Translations under genes and position numbers: made by a program
Shown here: piece by piece, positions 16,910 through 25,383 of the stretch
How the letters are laid out: each line of letters opens with the position of its first letter
How positions within the stretch are numbered: the first letter of the stretch is position 1
The notes under the pieces: generated by a model
Seen by the model: the letters and a program-made list of their open reading frames with translations, nothing else
The model's database searches: none
What the model was told of the DNA's origin: nothing
Assembly: GCF_012371325.1 (NCBI RefSeq)
Contig: NZ_JAAZQX010000022.1
Location: 1 to 42,169, forward strand
Direction of reading: 5' to 3'
Origin: Acinetobacter sp. A2
Lineage (GTDB): Bacteria; Pseudomonadota; Gammaproteobacteria; Pseudomonadales; Moraxellaceae
DNA: 42,169 nt

Positions 16910-18130
16910 ATGTCGACTTTGGCTTCTCCCTCTGTGCAGGAACAACAATTCTTGGAGGCTTTTCAGCAAGCCATTGATACACAAAAACTTGATCGTGTGG
17001 TACTTAGCCAGTACAAAGGCGAATTGGAACAATTAGAAAAAATTACCCTGCGTATTATTCAACTCAATCAAGAGCAGGTATTGAGTTGTTTGTATCGTCA
17101 TAAAACGCAGGATATCACCAAAAATTATCCTTTGGCGCAAGCCCAATCACAATTGAGTCAGTTATTGGCAGATTGTAAACAGGCGAATTTATTTACCCTA
17201 GATCAAGAAATTCAGCTTAAAAAGAATAAAAAGAAAGCCATGCTCAGTATGAGTAAAGCGGTAACGTCTGCTGCAAAACCCAAAGAGCAACAAGGGCATG
17301 ATCGTGAAAAGCAACGCTATGTCGAGCAAAGTAGTCCTTTTTTACAGCCTCTAGGTATTACTGATGCGCAGGCGCAGATTATTCCAAGCATGGCGCGTAA
17401 GTGGAAACAGATTAATAAATTTATTGAAATTTTTGCGGGTGCATTGGCGCATATTCATCTTTCTGAGCAAAGCGTGCGTGTGGTGGATTTCGGTTCAGGT
17501 AAGGGCTATTTGACCTTTGCACTGTATGATTATTTGCAAAAGCAGCAATTGAAACCTTGGGTTACAGGGGTGGAATTGAATCCGAAAATGGTCGAGTTTT
17601 GTCAGTCTGTAGCAAAGGCGGCAGATTTTCAGCAGCTGGACTTTTTTCAGGGTGATGTCCGTACCTATCAACCTGAACACTTGGATGTCATGATTGCATT
17701 ACATGCCTGCGATGTGGCAACAGATTTTGCAATTCATACGGGTATTCGCCTGAATGCACAAATGATTATGTGTGCACCGTGTTGTCATAAAGAATTGCGT
17801 CCACAATTGCAAAGTCCGAGTGTGCTTAAACCAATGTTGCAGTTTGGCATTCATGCAGGACAGCAAGCAGAAATGTTGACCGATACCATTCGTGCATTAT
17901 TGCTTAAAGCCTATGGCTATGACACCAAAGTGTTTGAGTTTGTCTCGTTGGAGCATACCAGTAAAAATAAAATGATTTTGGCGACCAAGCGGGCAGATGT
18001 TCATCAACCTGATCAAGCAGTTTTGGCTCAAATTCGCGAACTGAAAGCCATGTATGGTATTCAGAAACATTCTTTGGAATTGTTGTTGAATGATCAGTGG
18101 GATCAGCAGGGGATTGGCTGTAAATGCTAA
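16910..18130 (+). CDS. SAM-dependent methyltransferase, METTL25/RRNAD1-like
   Basis: 406 residues. An N-terminal helical region (about 1-160) precedes a class I methyltransferase fold with the motif I sequence VVDFGSGKGYLTF (about 194-206), an acidic strand-2 residue in GVELNPKM, and the HACDVATD segment. The CAPCCHKEL sequence resembles the conserved Cys-Cys-His block in the METTL25/RRNAD1 group. The substrate is unknown; RNA, protein or small molecule are all possible. It is followed 23 bases later by the GNAT gene on the same strand. Confidence 0.82.
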   Translation: MSTLASPSVQEQQFLEAFQQAIDTQKLDRVVLSQYKGELEQLEKITLRIIQLNQEQVLSCLYRHKTQDITKNYPLAQAQSQLSQLLADCKQANLFTLDQEIQLKKNKKKAMLSMSKAVTSAAKPKEQQGHDREKQRYVEQSSPFLQPLGITDAQAQIIPSMARKWKQINKFIEIFAGALAHIHLSEQSVRVVDFGSGKGYLTFALYDYLQKQQLKPWVTGVELNPKMVEFCQSVAKAADFQQLDFFQGDVRTYQPEHLDVMIALHACDVATDFAIHTGIRLNAQMIMCAPCCHKELRPQLQSPSVLKPMLQFGIHAGQQAEMLTDTIRALLLKAYGYDTKVFEFVSLEHTSKNKMILATKRADVHQPDQAVLAQIRELKAMYGIQKHSLELLLNDQWDQQGIGCKC

Positions 18131-18153
18131 GGTCGATGGGCTTGGAGTAAATA

Positions 18154-18576
18154 ATGCAAAATTATGAAATTCAGTCGGATGATTGGGCGCGCCTAGCTGC
18201 AGATGCTAAACCCATTCGTGAGCAGGTGTTTATACAAGAGCAGCACATTTCCCCTGAAGATGAGTGGGATGCACAAGACGCAATTGCCTTGCATTTTGTT
18301 GTTTATCTAGCAGGGCAAGCTGTTGCAACAGCACGCTTGTTGGAAAATCATAGTATTGGTCGTGTGGCTGTATTGAAGTCGCAGCGTGGTTTAGGTCTCG
18401 GACGTGTGTTGATGCAGCATATTATTCAACTGGCACGGCAGCAGTGCCGCCCAGAGGTCAAGTTGTCTGCACAGGTGCATGCAATTCCGTTTTATCAAAG
18501 TTTAGGTTTTTACGTTGAAGGTGAATCATATTTAGACTGTGGTATTCCGCATGTGGATATGCGTTTGCAGTTCTGA
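18154..18576 (+). CDS. GNAT-family N-acetyltransferase
   Basis: The 140-residue single-domain acetyltransferase has the acetyl-CoA pyrophosphate-binding loop QRGLGLG (about 77-83) after the RVAVLKS strand, and the YQSLGFYVEGESYLDCGIPH C-terminal strand. An N-terminal IREQVFIQEQHI segment is typical of the ElaA/YjcF-like group. The ATG has a GGAG Shine-Dalgarno and the gene is probably cotranscribed with the methyltransferase. The substrate is unknown. Confidence 0.88.
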   Translation: MQNYEIQSDDWARLAADAKPIREQVFIQEQHISPEDEWDAQDAIALHFVVYLAGQAVATARLLENHSIGRVAVLKSQRGLGLGRVLMQHIIQLARQQCRPEVKLSAQVHAIPFYQSLGFYVEGESYLDCGIPHVDMRLQF

Positions 18577-18612
18577 TTTTTCCTCATTTATTTTTTATTA
18601 TTTGGCTTTTAT

Positions 18613-18652
18613 AAAAAATCGCCATGTTTCATTGGAAACATGGCGATTTTTT
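18613..18652. terminator. Bidirectional terminator, 18-bp perfect stem
   Basis: The stem 18613-18630 pairs perfectly with 18635-18652 around a 4-base ATTG loop, with A and T runs at the ends. It separates the convergent GNAT gene and the small membrane-protein gene. Confidence 0.9.
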
Positions 18653-18675
18653 TGATTGATTTCTGCTAGCGCAAA

Positions 18676-19017
18676 TTAATGTCCATGCGTGTTGGCAGGT
18701 GCTTGCTCGTGGCTTTCAGGCATAGCAGCATGTTCAGTTTCAGTCATAGCATGTGCATCTGCTGTAGGTGCAGCTTTTAACGCTTCTCGAGCTTCACGGT
18801 CAGCTTGTGCCTTTGCAATTGCTTCTTGTGACATAGCTGGTGCATTTTTAAACGCATGTTGTTGGGTATTTTGCTTTTGTTGCTGGCTTGGCATGTAATC
18901 TGGTTCATTGGTAACGGCCAACCAGAAAATAAACATGAATATTCCACCCAAAATACAGAAAATAAAGAGTGCTTTCCAACCCCAAGGCGATTTTTCAGGA
19001 GTAAGGTGTTCAGTCAT
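18676..19017 (-). CDS. Small one-pass membrane protein with Ala/Met/His-rich tail
   Basis: The 113-residue product has a short cytoplasmic N-terminus ending SPWGWK and one membrane span (about 14-34). The polar periplasmic tail is rich in Gln and Ala and then in Met, Glu and His, ending in THGH. No family is recognised. The Met/His tail could bind metal, which is inference only. A GGG-containing Shine-Dalgarno precedes the ATG, and the terminator just downstream supports a genuine gene. Confidence 0.7.
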   Translation of the reverse strand: MTEHLTPEKSPWGWKALFIFCILGGIFMFIFWLAVTNEPDYMPSQQQKQNTQQHAFKNAPAMSQEAIAKAQADREAREALKAAPTADAHAMTETEHAAMPESHEQAPANTHGH

Positions 19018-19137
19018 GTGTATCTACCCAATTTGAATCTATATCTTAAAATTATGTAACTTTATAACATAAAATGCATAAAAAACGGATTAAATTCTGT
19101 GCGTGTTAGCTTTTTGGGGTGATTTTAATCAAATAAA

Positions 19138-19160
19138 AAGAGGGATGGTGTATCCCTCTT
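19138..19160 (-). terminator. Terminator of the thiolase/FadB-like operon
   Basis: A 9-bp stem (19138-19146 with 19152-19160) has a 5-base loop, followed on the minus strand by a T run. It lies 27 bases past the FadB-like stop. Confidence 0.75.
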
Positions 19161-19186
19161 GAATTGTGAAGTATGGGACTAAATGG

Positions 19187-21322
19187 CTAAATGACTTTAG
19201 CACCTGCAGCAACACGCTCTTGCAAGAGTTGAGGTGGGCTAAAGCGCTCACCATATTCTGCTGATAATTGCTGCGCGCGTACTAAAGCCTGATCTAAACC
19301 ATATTGATTAAGGAATTGCAAAGCACCACCCGTCCATGCAGGGAAGCCAATACCAAAAATTGAACCAACATTGGCATCAACCACAGATTCTAAAACACCT
19401 TCTTCTAAGCAGCGTAAGCTGTCTAGCGCTTGCACAAATAAGAACCGATCAATCATGTCTTGTTCAGATATTTCAGTGTTTTTATACCAGTGGCTTAAGC
19501 CTGCCCACAGTTGTTTTTTGCCTTGTTCTGGGTAGTCATAAAAACCTGCACCTGCGGCTTTGCCTTGACGTGAAAACTGATGAATCATGGTTTGAATGAC
19601 ATCATCTGCAGGAGAAGCGGCGCGATCTTTCCCCTGTGCTTGCAATGCTTTACGCGCTTCTTGTGCCACGTGTTCCGACAGTGTTAAAGATACTTCATCT
19701 TGAATGGCAAGTGGACCTACAGGCATACTTGCTTTTAAAGCTGCCATTTCAATTTTTGCAGGGTGCACGCCTTCGGCCAGTAAACGCAAACCTTCTTGTA
19801 CAAAGGTGCCAAACACCCGACTGGTAAAAAAGCCGCGACTGTCATTCACCACAATTGGGGTTTTGCCAATTTGTTGCACAAAATCGAAAGCCTTAGCCAA
19901 CGTGGCTGCATCTGTATTTTTTCCTTTAATAATTTCCACCAGCGGCATTTTATCGACAGGGCTAAAGAAATGCAGACCAATAAAACGGTTTTGATTTTGT
20001 GCTGCTTGCGCCAACTCACTAATGGGTAAGGTCGAGGTATTAGAGGCCATCACACCATCTTCAGGCAAAAATACTTCTGCTTCCTGTGTAACTTGTGCTT
20101 TAAGTGCAGTATTTTCAAATACAGCTTCAATGATTAAGTCACAGCCTTGTAAATCTGTTGCCTGTGCGGTTGGATGGATCTGGGCAAGAATTTGTGCAGC
20201 ACGTTCTGCATGGATACGGCCTTGGGCAACTTGTTTATCGAGCAGTTTTTGGCTGTATGCTTTGCCTTTTTCAGCCTGTTCAATAGACACATCTTTGAGC
20301 ACCACCGCAATGCCTTTAGTTGCGGTTGCGTAGGCAATTCCTGCGCCCATCATGCCTGCACCTAAAATCCCGACTTTTTGTACTGAATTGACAGGAATCT
20401 CTTTAGGGCGGCTCATCCCAGATTTAATTGCATTTAAGCCATGCCAGAACGTGCCAATCATATTTTTAGAAATTTGGCCTGTCGCAAGCTGAGTAAAATA
20501 GCGTGATTCGATTCGCAGCGCCGTATCAACATCGACCTGAGCACCTTCAACCGCTGCCGCCAGAATTGCTTCAGGCGCAGGGTAACAGCCTTTGGTTTTA
20601 TCACGTAAGATGGCAGGGGCAATTGAAAGCATTTGTGCTACAGCAGGTGTTGCAGGTGTTCCGCCTGGAATTTTATAGCCTTTGGCATCAAACACTTGTT
20701 GTGATTGTGGGTGTGCCAAAATCCATGTACTGGCTTTGCTGAGCAGTTCTGTTTCATTGTTAGCAAGCTCATGCACCAAACCCAAACTTTGTGCTTTTTC
20801 TACACTCAGTTGTTTGCCTTCCATTAAAAGTGGCAGGGCAGTTTGTAAGCCTAGTAAGCGCACCATCCGCACAATTCCGCCACCGCCTGGTAATAAGCCT
20901 AGCGTTACTTCAGGCAGACCAAATTTAGTTTTGGGGTTATGAATAGCAATACGATGATGACAGCACAATGCCAGTTCCCAACCACCGCCAAGTGCTGTGC
21001 CATTCAAGGCAGCCACCACAGGAATACCACGGGTTTCGATATAACGTAGCTGCGCTTTTAAGCTTTCAATCATCTCAAAAAAAGCTGTGGCCTGTTCAGG
21101 TTGAGTCTGAATCAGTTCATCTAAGTCACCGCCTGCAAAAAAGGTTTTTTTTGCAGAGGCCATGATAATGCCCGCTACTTGTTCATCAGCCTGTAATTGT
21201 TGTATGACCTGTTGCAGCGCATCTCGAAAGTCTGCATTCATGGTGTTGGCAGATTGATTTGGCGAGTCAAAAGTTAGAATGACAATATTATCGGCATTTT
21301 TTTGATAGTGAATGGCGCTCAT
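19187..21322 (-). CDS. FadB/FadJ-like enoyl-CoA hydratase / 3-hydroxyacyl-CoA dehydrogenase
   Basis: Multifunctional beta-oxidation alpha subunit, 711 residues. The N-terminal crotonase domain has the oxyanion segment ALNGTALGGGWELAL and the paired catalytic glutamates E116 and E138. The NAD-binding domain begins at GILGAGMMGAG (318-328), and HFFSPVDKMPLVEII carries the dehydrogenase catalytic His. The frame opens at 21373, but the ATG at 21322 has AAGGAG seven bases upstream. It follows the thiolase by ten bases. Gene order is thiolase first, the reverse of E. coli fadBA. A housekeeping fadB elsewhere in the genome is possible, so no symbol is given. Confidence 0.92.
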   Translation of the reverse strand: MSAIHYQKNADNIVILTFDSPNQSANTMNADFRDALQQVIQQLQADEQVAGIIMASAKKTFFAGGDLDELIQTQPEQATAFFEMIESLKAQLRYIETRGIPVVAALNGTALGGGWELALCCHHRIAIHNPKTKFGLPEVTLGLLPGGGGIVRMVRLLGLQTALPLLMEGKQLSVEKAQSLGLVHELANNETELLSKASTWILAHPQSQQVFDAKGYKIPGGTPATPAVAQMLSIAPAILRDKTKGCYPAPEAILAAAVEGAQVDVDTALRIESRYFTQLATGQISKNMIGTFWHGLNAIKSGMSRPKEIPVNSVQKVGILGAGMMGAGIAYATATKGIAVVLKDVSIEQAEKGKAYSQKLLDKQVAQGRIHAERAAQILAQIHPTAQATDLQGCDLIIEAVFENTALKAQVTQEAEVFLPEDGVMASNTSTLPISELAQAAQNQNRFIGLHFFSPVDKMPLVEIIKGKNTDAATLAKAFDFVQQIGKTPIVVNDSRGFFTSRVFGTFVQEGLRLLAEGVHPAKIEMAALKASMPVGPLAIQDEVSLTLSEHVAQEARKALQAQGKDRAASPADDVIQTMIHQFSRQGKAAGAGFYDYPEQGKKQLWAGLSHWYKNTEISEQDMIDRFLFVQALDSLRCLEEGVLESVVDANVGSIFGIGFPAWTGGALQFLNQYGLDQALVRAQQLSAEYGERFSPPQLLQERVAAGAKVI

Positions 21323-21332
21323 TTTGTACTCC

Positions 21333-22538
21333 TTATACTCGCTCAATAATGGTGGCAATTCCCATACCACCACCTACACATAATGTGGCCATGCCGCGTT
21401 TTTTATCTTGTCGTTCTAACTCATCCAACAAAGTGCCTAAAATCATGGCACCTGTCGCACCTAAAGGGTGCCCCAAGGCAATTGCACCACCATTTACGTT
21501 CACTTTGGCAGGGTCAACTTTCAGTTCCGTGATAAAACGCATCACCACAGCGGCAAAGGCTTCATTGACTTCAAATAGGTCAATATCTTCAATGTTGAGT
21601 CCTGCTTTGGCCAAGGCTTTACGTGCTGCAGGTGCTGGCCCTGTAAGCATGATCGCAGGGTCTGTGCCGACCAATGCAGTGGCTAAAACTTTAGCGCGAG
21701 GTTTTAAGTTTTGTTGCTGTACCGCTTGTTCAGATGCAATCAAGACCAGTGCTGCACCATCTACAATACCCGATGAATTGCCTGCATGATGCACATGATT
21801 GACTTGTCCAGCTTCAGGGTATTTTTGCAGGGCGATGGCATCGAACCCCATTTGCCCCATCGTTGCAAAACTTGGTTTAAGCTGAGCCAAGCTTTCAGCC
21901 GTGGTCTGTGGTTTGATAAATTCGTCTTGTGCCAAAATGACCACACCCGCCTGATCTTTAACTGGTACGATGGAGCGCTCGAAATATCCCAAAGCTTGGG
22001 CTGCTGCTGCTTTTTGTTGAGATGCAGCTGCAAATTGATCGACCTCGGTGCGGCTATAACCATCGAGTGTGGCAATTAAGTCAGCCCCGATACCTTGTGG
22101 AATAAAGTCACAGGCCATATTGGTTTCAGGATCAAATGCCCAAGCACCGCCATCTGAACCCATTGTCACACGTGACATAGACTCCACACCGCCCGCAACA
22201 ATTAAATCTTCCCAACCTGAACGAACTTTTTGTGCTGCTAAATTAACGGCTTCTAAGCCTGAAGCACAAAAGCGATTGATTTGTACCCCTGCAACATCAT
22301 TGTCCCAACCTGCGGCAATTGCTGCAGTTTTGGCAATATCTGCACCTTGATCACCTATAGGTGTGACGCAGCCTAAAACAATATCATCGACTTGAGAGGT
22401 GTCTAAGTTATGTCGTTGCTGTAATTCATTCAATAAGGTGGTGAGTAGGCGAATAGGTTTTACTTCATGTAAAGCACCATCTCTTTTTCCTTTGCCGCGC
22501 GGGGTGCGAATGGCATCAATGATATAGGCCTCGCTCAT
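21333..22538 (-). CDS. Thiolase (acetyl-CoA C-acyltransferase)
   Basis: The 401-residue thiolase has the full catalytic set: nucleophile C91 ([11 protein letters not shown]), H357 ([11 protein letters not shown]) and C387 (LCVGGGMG). It would cleave 3-ketoacyl-CoA for the adjacent FadB-like enzyme. The frame opens at 22607, but the ATG at 22538 follows an AAGGA and begins with the normal [15 protein letters not shown]. It is the first gene of the two-gene operon; the AraC-type regulator lies upstream behind its own terminator. Confidence 0.93.
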   Translation of the reverse strand: MSEAYIIDAIRTPRGKGKRDGALHEVKPIRLLTTLLNELQQRHNLDTSQVDDIVLGCVTPIGDQGADIAKTAAIAAGWDNDVAGVQINRFCASGLEAVNLAAQKVRSGWEDLIVAGGVESMSRVTMGSDGGAWAFDPETNMACDFIPQGIGADLIATLDGYSRTEVDQFAAASQQKAAAAQALGYFERSIVPVKDQAGVVILAQDEFIKPQTTAESLAQLKPSFATMGQMGFDAIALQKYPEAGQVNHVHHAGNSSGIVDGAALVLIASEQAVQQQNLKPRAKVLATALVGTDPAIMLTGPAPAARKALAKAGLNIEDIDLFEVNEAFAAVVMRFITELKVDPAKVNVNGGAIALGHPLGATGAMILGTLLDELERQDKKRGMATLCVGGGMGIATIIERV

Positions 22539-22707
22539 AATCAATCCTTTGTCGATAGTTTTCTTAGTGATTGCTTTTGAGTGTAAACAGAAAATGCTGA
22601 AGTGCAATGATGAGAACGGTACAGGTCAGTGAAGTTTTTTGCCAATACTGCAGTATGGTTTGATTACTGTTGTGGATGAGGAAAGTGCTGTGTGGTACTT
22701 AAAAAAA

Positions 22708-22728
22708 GCCCTTGCAGTGTGCAAGGGC
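22708..22728 (-). terminator. Terminator of the AraC-family gene
   Basis: An 8-bp GC-rich stem (22708-22715 with 22721-22728) has a 5-base loop and a 7-T run on the minus strand. It stops readthrough from the regulator into the thiolase operon. Confidence 0.85.
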
Positions 22729-22771
22729 GATTAACTGGAATCACAGGTGAGTGTGAATTTTTAGTTGTGAA

Positions 22772-23782
22772 TTAATGATAACCATGCAACTGACGATATA
22801 AACCAGGGGTTACACCAGTCCACTTTTTAAATGCACGGTGGAAGGTACTGGTTTCACTAAAGCCAACTTGTTGTGCGACATCTTCAAGGGTCAGTTCAGG
22901 ATTGAGTAGCAAGTGAATCGCTGCATCACGACGCAAGGCATCTTTCACCCCTTGATAGCTTTTGCCTTCTGCTGCCAAACGACGACGTAAAGTTTGTGGC
23001 GATAAGTACAGCATAGAAGCAACATCGTTCAGGGTTGGCATTTCTTCGCCAATCTGACTCTTTAACACATCGCGAATACGTGAAGTTAAAGAATTGGTGT
23101 TTTTAAATTTCACTAACAATTGTGCAGGTGCAGTTTTTAAGAACTCGTCTAAAGTTTCCTGCGTTTGACGAATTGGTAAATCCAAATAGTCAGCTGCAAA
23201 GGTAATTTCGGTACGTGGCATATCAAATTGCATTACAGGTGCAAAGAATAGCGCATCGTATTCATCTGCATGTGCAGGACGAGGATAGCCAAAATGCACA
23301 CGCTCTAAAGGCAAGCGACGCTCTATTAGCCAAGAGGCCAAGCCGTGCCAAATCATTAACATGCTTTCAGTAATGAAGTGATCAGGATCCATAGATTGTG
23401 GAATAGACGGCACTAGGCGTGCTTCGTGTTTGTCACGTTCTAAGGTTACAGACCAGTCATCACCAAACAGTTTGTAGAATTGAGAGGAGAGTTCTAAGGC
23501 ATCGCCCAGTGTTTTGGCGTGAATCACCAATTGACACATAATTGCGAATGTTCCTAAACGACGTGGTTGGCTGTCAAAGCCAACGTGCTCGTCTTGAGTC
23601 ACCATCCACAACATTTTTATAAAGCGCGTGTATTGTTCAGGTGAAATACGTGCTTTCGGTTGGCGCAGCAGTTCCGCCTCAATACCGACATGAGATAATA
23701 AGGTTTCGACATCCATACCGAGTCGTTTGACACCTGTGAGCGCAGCATTGACAAAATGGATACTAATGGTATCTCGGCTCAT
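22772..23782 (-). CDS. AraC-family transcriptional regulator
   Basis: 336 residues. An N-terminal arabinose-binding-like effector domain (about 15-210), as in OruR-type regulators, is followed by a C-terminal double helix-turn-helix (about 235-333). The second helix-turn-helix contains LEDVAQQVGFSETSTFHRAFKKWTG. The ATG at 23782 has GAAGGA eight bases upstream, better than the frame opening at 23812. It sits between the thiolase operon and the divergent racemase-like gene, so it is the likely regulator of one or both; the effector is unknown. Confidence 0.92.
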   Translation of the reverse strand: MSRDTISIHFVNAALTGVKRLGMDVETLLSHVGIEAELLRQPKARISPEQYTRFIKMLWMVTQDEHVGFDSQPRRLGTFAIMCQLVIHAKTLGDALELSSQFYKLFGDDWSVTLERDKHEARLVPSIPQSMDPDHFITESMLMIWHGLASWLIERRLPLERVHFGYPRPAHADEYDALFFAPVMQFDMPRTEITFAADYLDLPIRQTQETLDEFLKTAPAQLLVKFKNTNSLTSRIRDVLKSQIGEEMPTLNDVASMLYLSPQTLRRRLAAEGKSYQGVKDALRRDAAIHLLLNPELTLEDVAQQVGFSETSTFHRAFKKWTGVTPGLYRQLHGYH

Positions 23783-23992
23783 GTTAAATCCTTCAGTCTC
23801 TTTTGTATTCACGTAAGCTTGACCTAAATGACGCTAAAAAATTGAAATTGGCAATTTACAATACCAATTTTACTTATTTTACATAATAAATTGCCGAAAT
23901 GATCAAGGTAAATGGCTGAAGATGACATTGTGTTACAGTTTTAGTGTTTATAAGATAAACGGAAAATCAGAAAAAATGGCGTAATCACAACA

Positions 23993-25111
23993 ATGACACA
24001 TGCACTGAACGGTTTAAAAGTTTTAGATTTTTCCACCTTGTTGCCTGGCCCATTTGCAAGTTTATATTTGGCAGATATGGGTGCAGAGGTGATTCATATT
24101 GAGTCTGCGACAAGGCCTGACTTAATTCGTATGTTTCCGCCCTATGCCAATGGACAGGCCACTTCACACAGTTATTTAAACCGCAACAAACAGTCCATTA
24201 CTCTCGATTTAAAATCGCCAGACAGCATTCAATTGATTTTGGACAAAATTGGTGAGTTCGATATTGTATTGGAGCAATTTAGGCCTGGTGTGATGCAGCG
24301 TTTAGGGCTGGACTATGCCAGCTTGGCAAAAATTAATCCACGACTGATCTATTGTTCCATTACAGGTTATGGGCAAACGGGCGATTATAAACATCGGGCA
24401 GGGCATGACATTAATTATTTAGCCTTGGCGGGAATTGCAGGGCACAGCGGACGTCAAGCAGGCGGGCCGCCACCGCTAGGTATTCAGGTGGCCGATGTAG
24501 CAGGTGGTTCATTGCATGCTTTGGTTGGAATTTTGAGTGCGGTGATTGAGCGTCAGCGCAGTGGCTTAGGGCAATATATTGATATTTCGATGACCGATTG
24601 TGCAGCCACATTAAACAATATGGCAGCTTCTGCCGTTTTGGCGGCACAGGAGCCTCAATATGCTGAGCAATCTTACTTAAATGGAGGCAGTTATTATGAC
24701 TATTATGAAACGGCCGATGGTCGTTATCTTTCGGTGGGCAGCTTAGAGCCACAATTTATGCAAGGCTTGGCACAAATTTTAGATTTGCCCATTTTGCTCG
24801 AAAAAGGCACATCTTTAGACCCGCAAGACCATATACAAGTGAAACAAGCCATTCAGGCCAAGATTAAAGCGCAAAATTTTGCCACGTGGCAGCATATCTT
24901 TGCACAACACGATGTTTGTGTAGAACCAGTTTTAACTTTAGATGAAGCTTTACATTCCCCCTTGGCACAGCAGCGTGGTTGGACTGTAAATGTTCCAATC
25001 CAAGGCAATGCCACACAAACCGAAACTCAGTTGGCTTGTCCTATTAAATTTTCACGTTCAAAAATGCGCTATGACTATATTGGGCAGGCTTTAGGTGTAG
25101 GACAATGGTGA
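23993..25111 (+). CDS. Family III CoA-transferase fold, alpha-methylacyl-CoA racemase-like
   Basis: 372 residues, CaiB/BaiF family. Within the family it looks like alpha-methylacyl-CoA racemase. H138 in RAGHDINYLALAG and D168 in VADVAGG are 30 residues apart, as the catalytic His126/Asp156 pair are in the mycobacterial racemase. An EPQF glutamate (E252) follows where a third active-site residue is expected. It would interconvert R and S 2-methylacyl-CoA so that beta-oxidation can proceed. No Shine-Dalgarno is obvious. It is divergent from the AraC gene. Confidence 0.85.
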   Translation: MTHALNGLKVLDFSTLLPGPFASLYLADMGAEVIHIESATRPDLIRMFPPYANGQATSHSYLNRNKQSITLDLKSPDSIQLILDKIGEFDIVLEQFRPGVMQRLGLDYASLAKINPRLIYCSITGYGQTGDYKHRAGHDINYLALAGIAGHSGRQAGGPPPLGIQVADVAGGSLHALVGILSAVIERQRSGLGQYIDISMTDCAATLNNMAASAVLAAQEPQYAEQSYLNGGSYYDYYETADGRYLSVGSLEPQFMQGLAQILDLPILLEKGTSLDPQDHIQVKQAIQAKIKAQNFATWQHIFAQHDVCVEPVLTLDEALHSPLAQQRGWTVNVPIQGNATQTETQLACPIKFSRSKMRYDYIGQALGVGQW

Positions 25112-25175
25112 TCATGCTCAATAGCTAAAAATATGTAGGAAACTCAACTTAAACACGAAATAAAAACGAAGATAG

Positions 25176-25204
25176 ATGCTTTAGCATAAAAAGTGCTAAA
25201 GCAT
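25176..25204 (+). terminator. Terminator after the racemase-like gene
   Basis: An 11-bp perfect stem (25176-25186 with 25194-25204) has a 7-base loop and is followed by a moderately T-rich stretch. It lies 65 bases past the stop. The rest of the gap to 25383 shows no gene; a weak TTGTTG-16-TATGCT promoter for the reductase gene can be drawn near 25320-25350. Confidence 0.6.
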
Positions 25205-25383
25205 GCATTATTTTGTGATAGCTATGTAAAAGGTCTGGAAATTTCGGCAAAGGCTTGCAGGCTGTGCCATTGCAATGTCTTATCAATAAAATCGCTAAGA
25301 AATATGTAAAAAACACATTTTGTTGATAGATTGAATCTCGCTATGCTGTCAGCCGTGATAATAGAAATGACTAGCTGTACGCC

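Noticed and set aside
20022..20333. 103-residue frame antisense to the FadB-like gene
   Set aside because: Shadow of a strongly conserved coding region; composition is typical of antisense translation.
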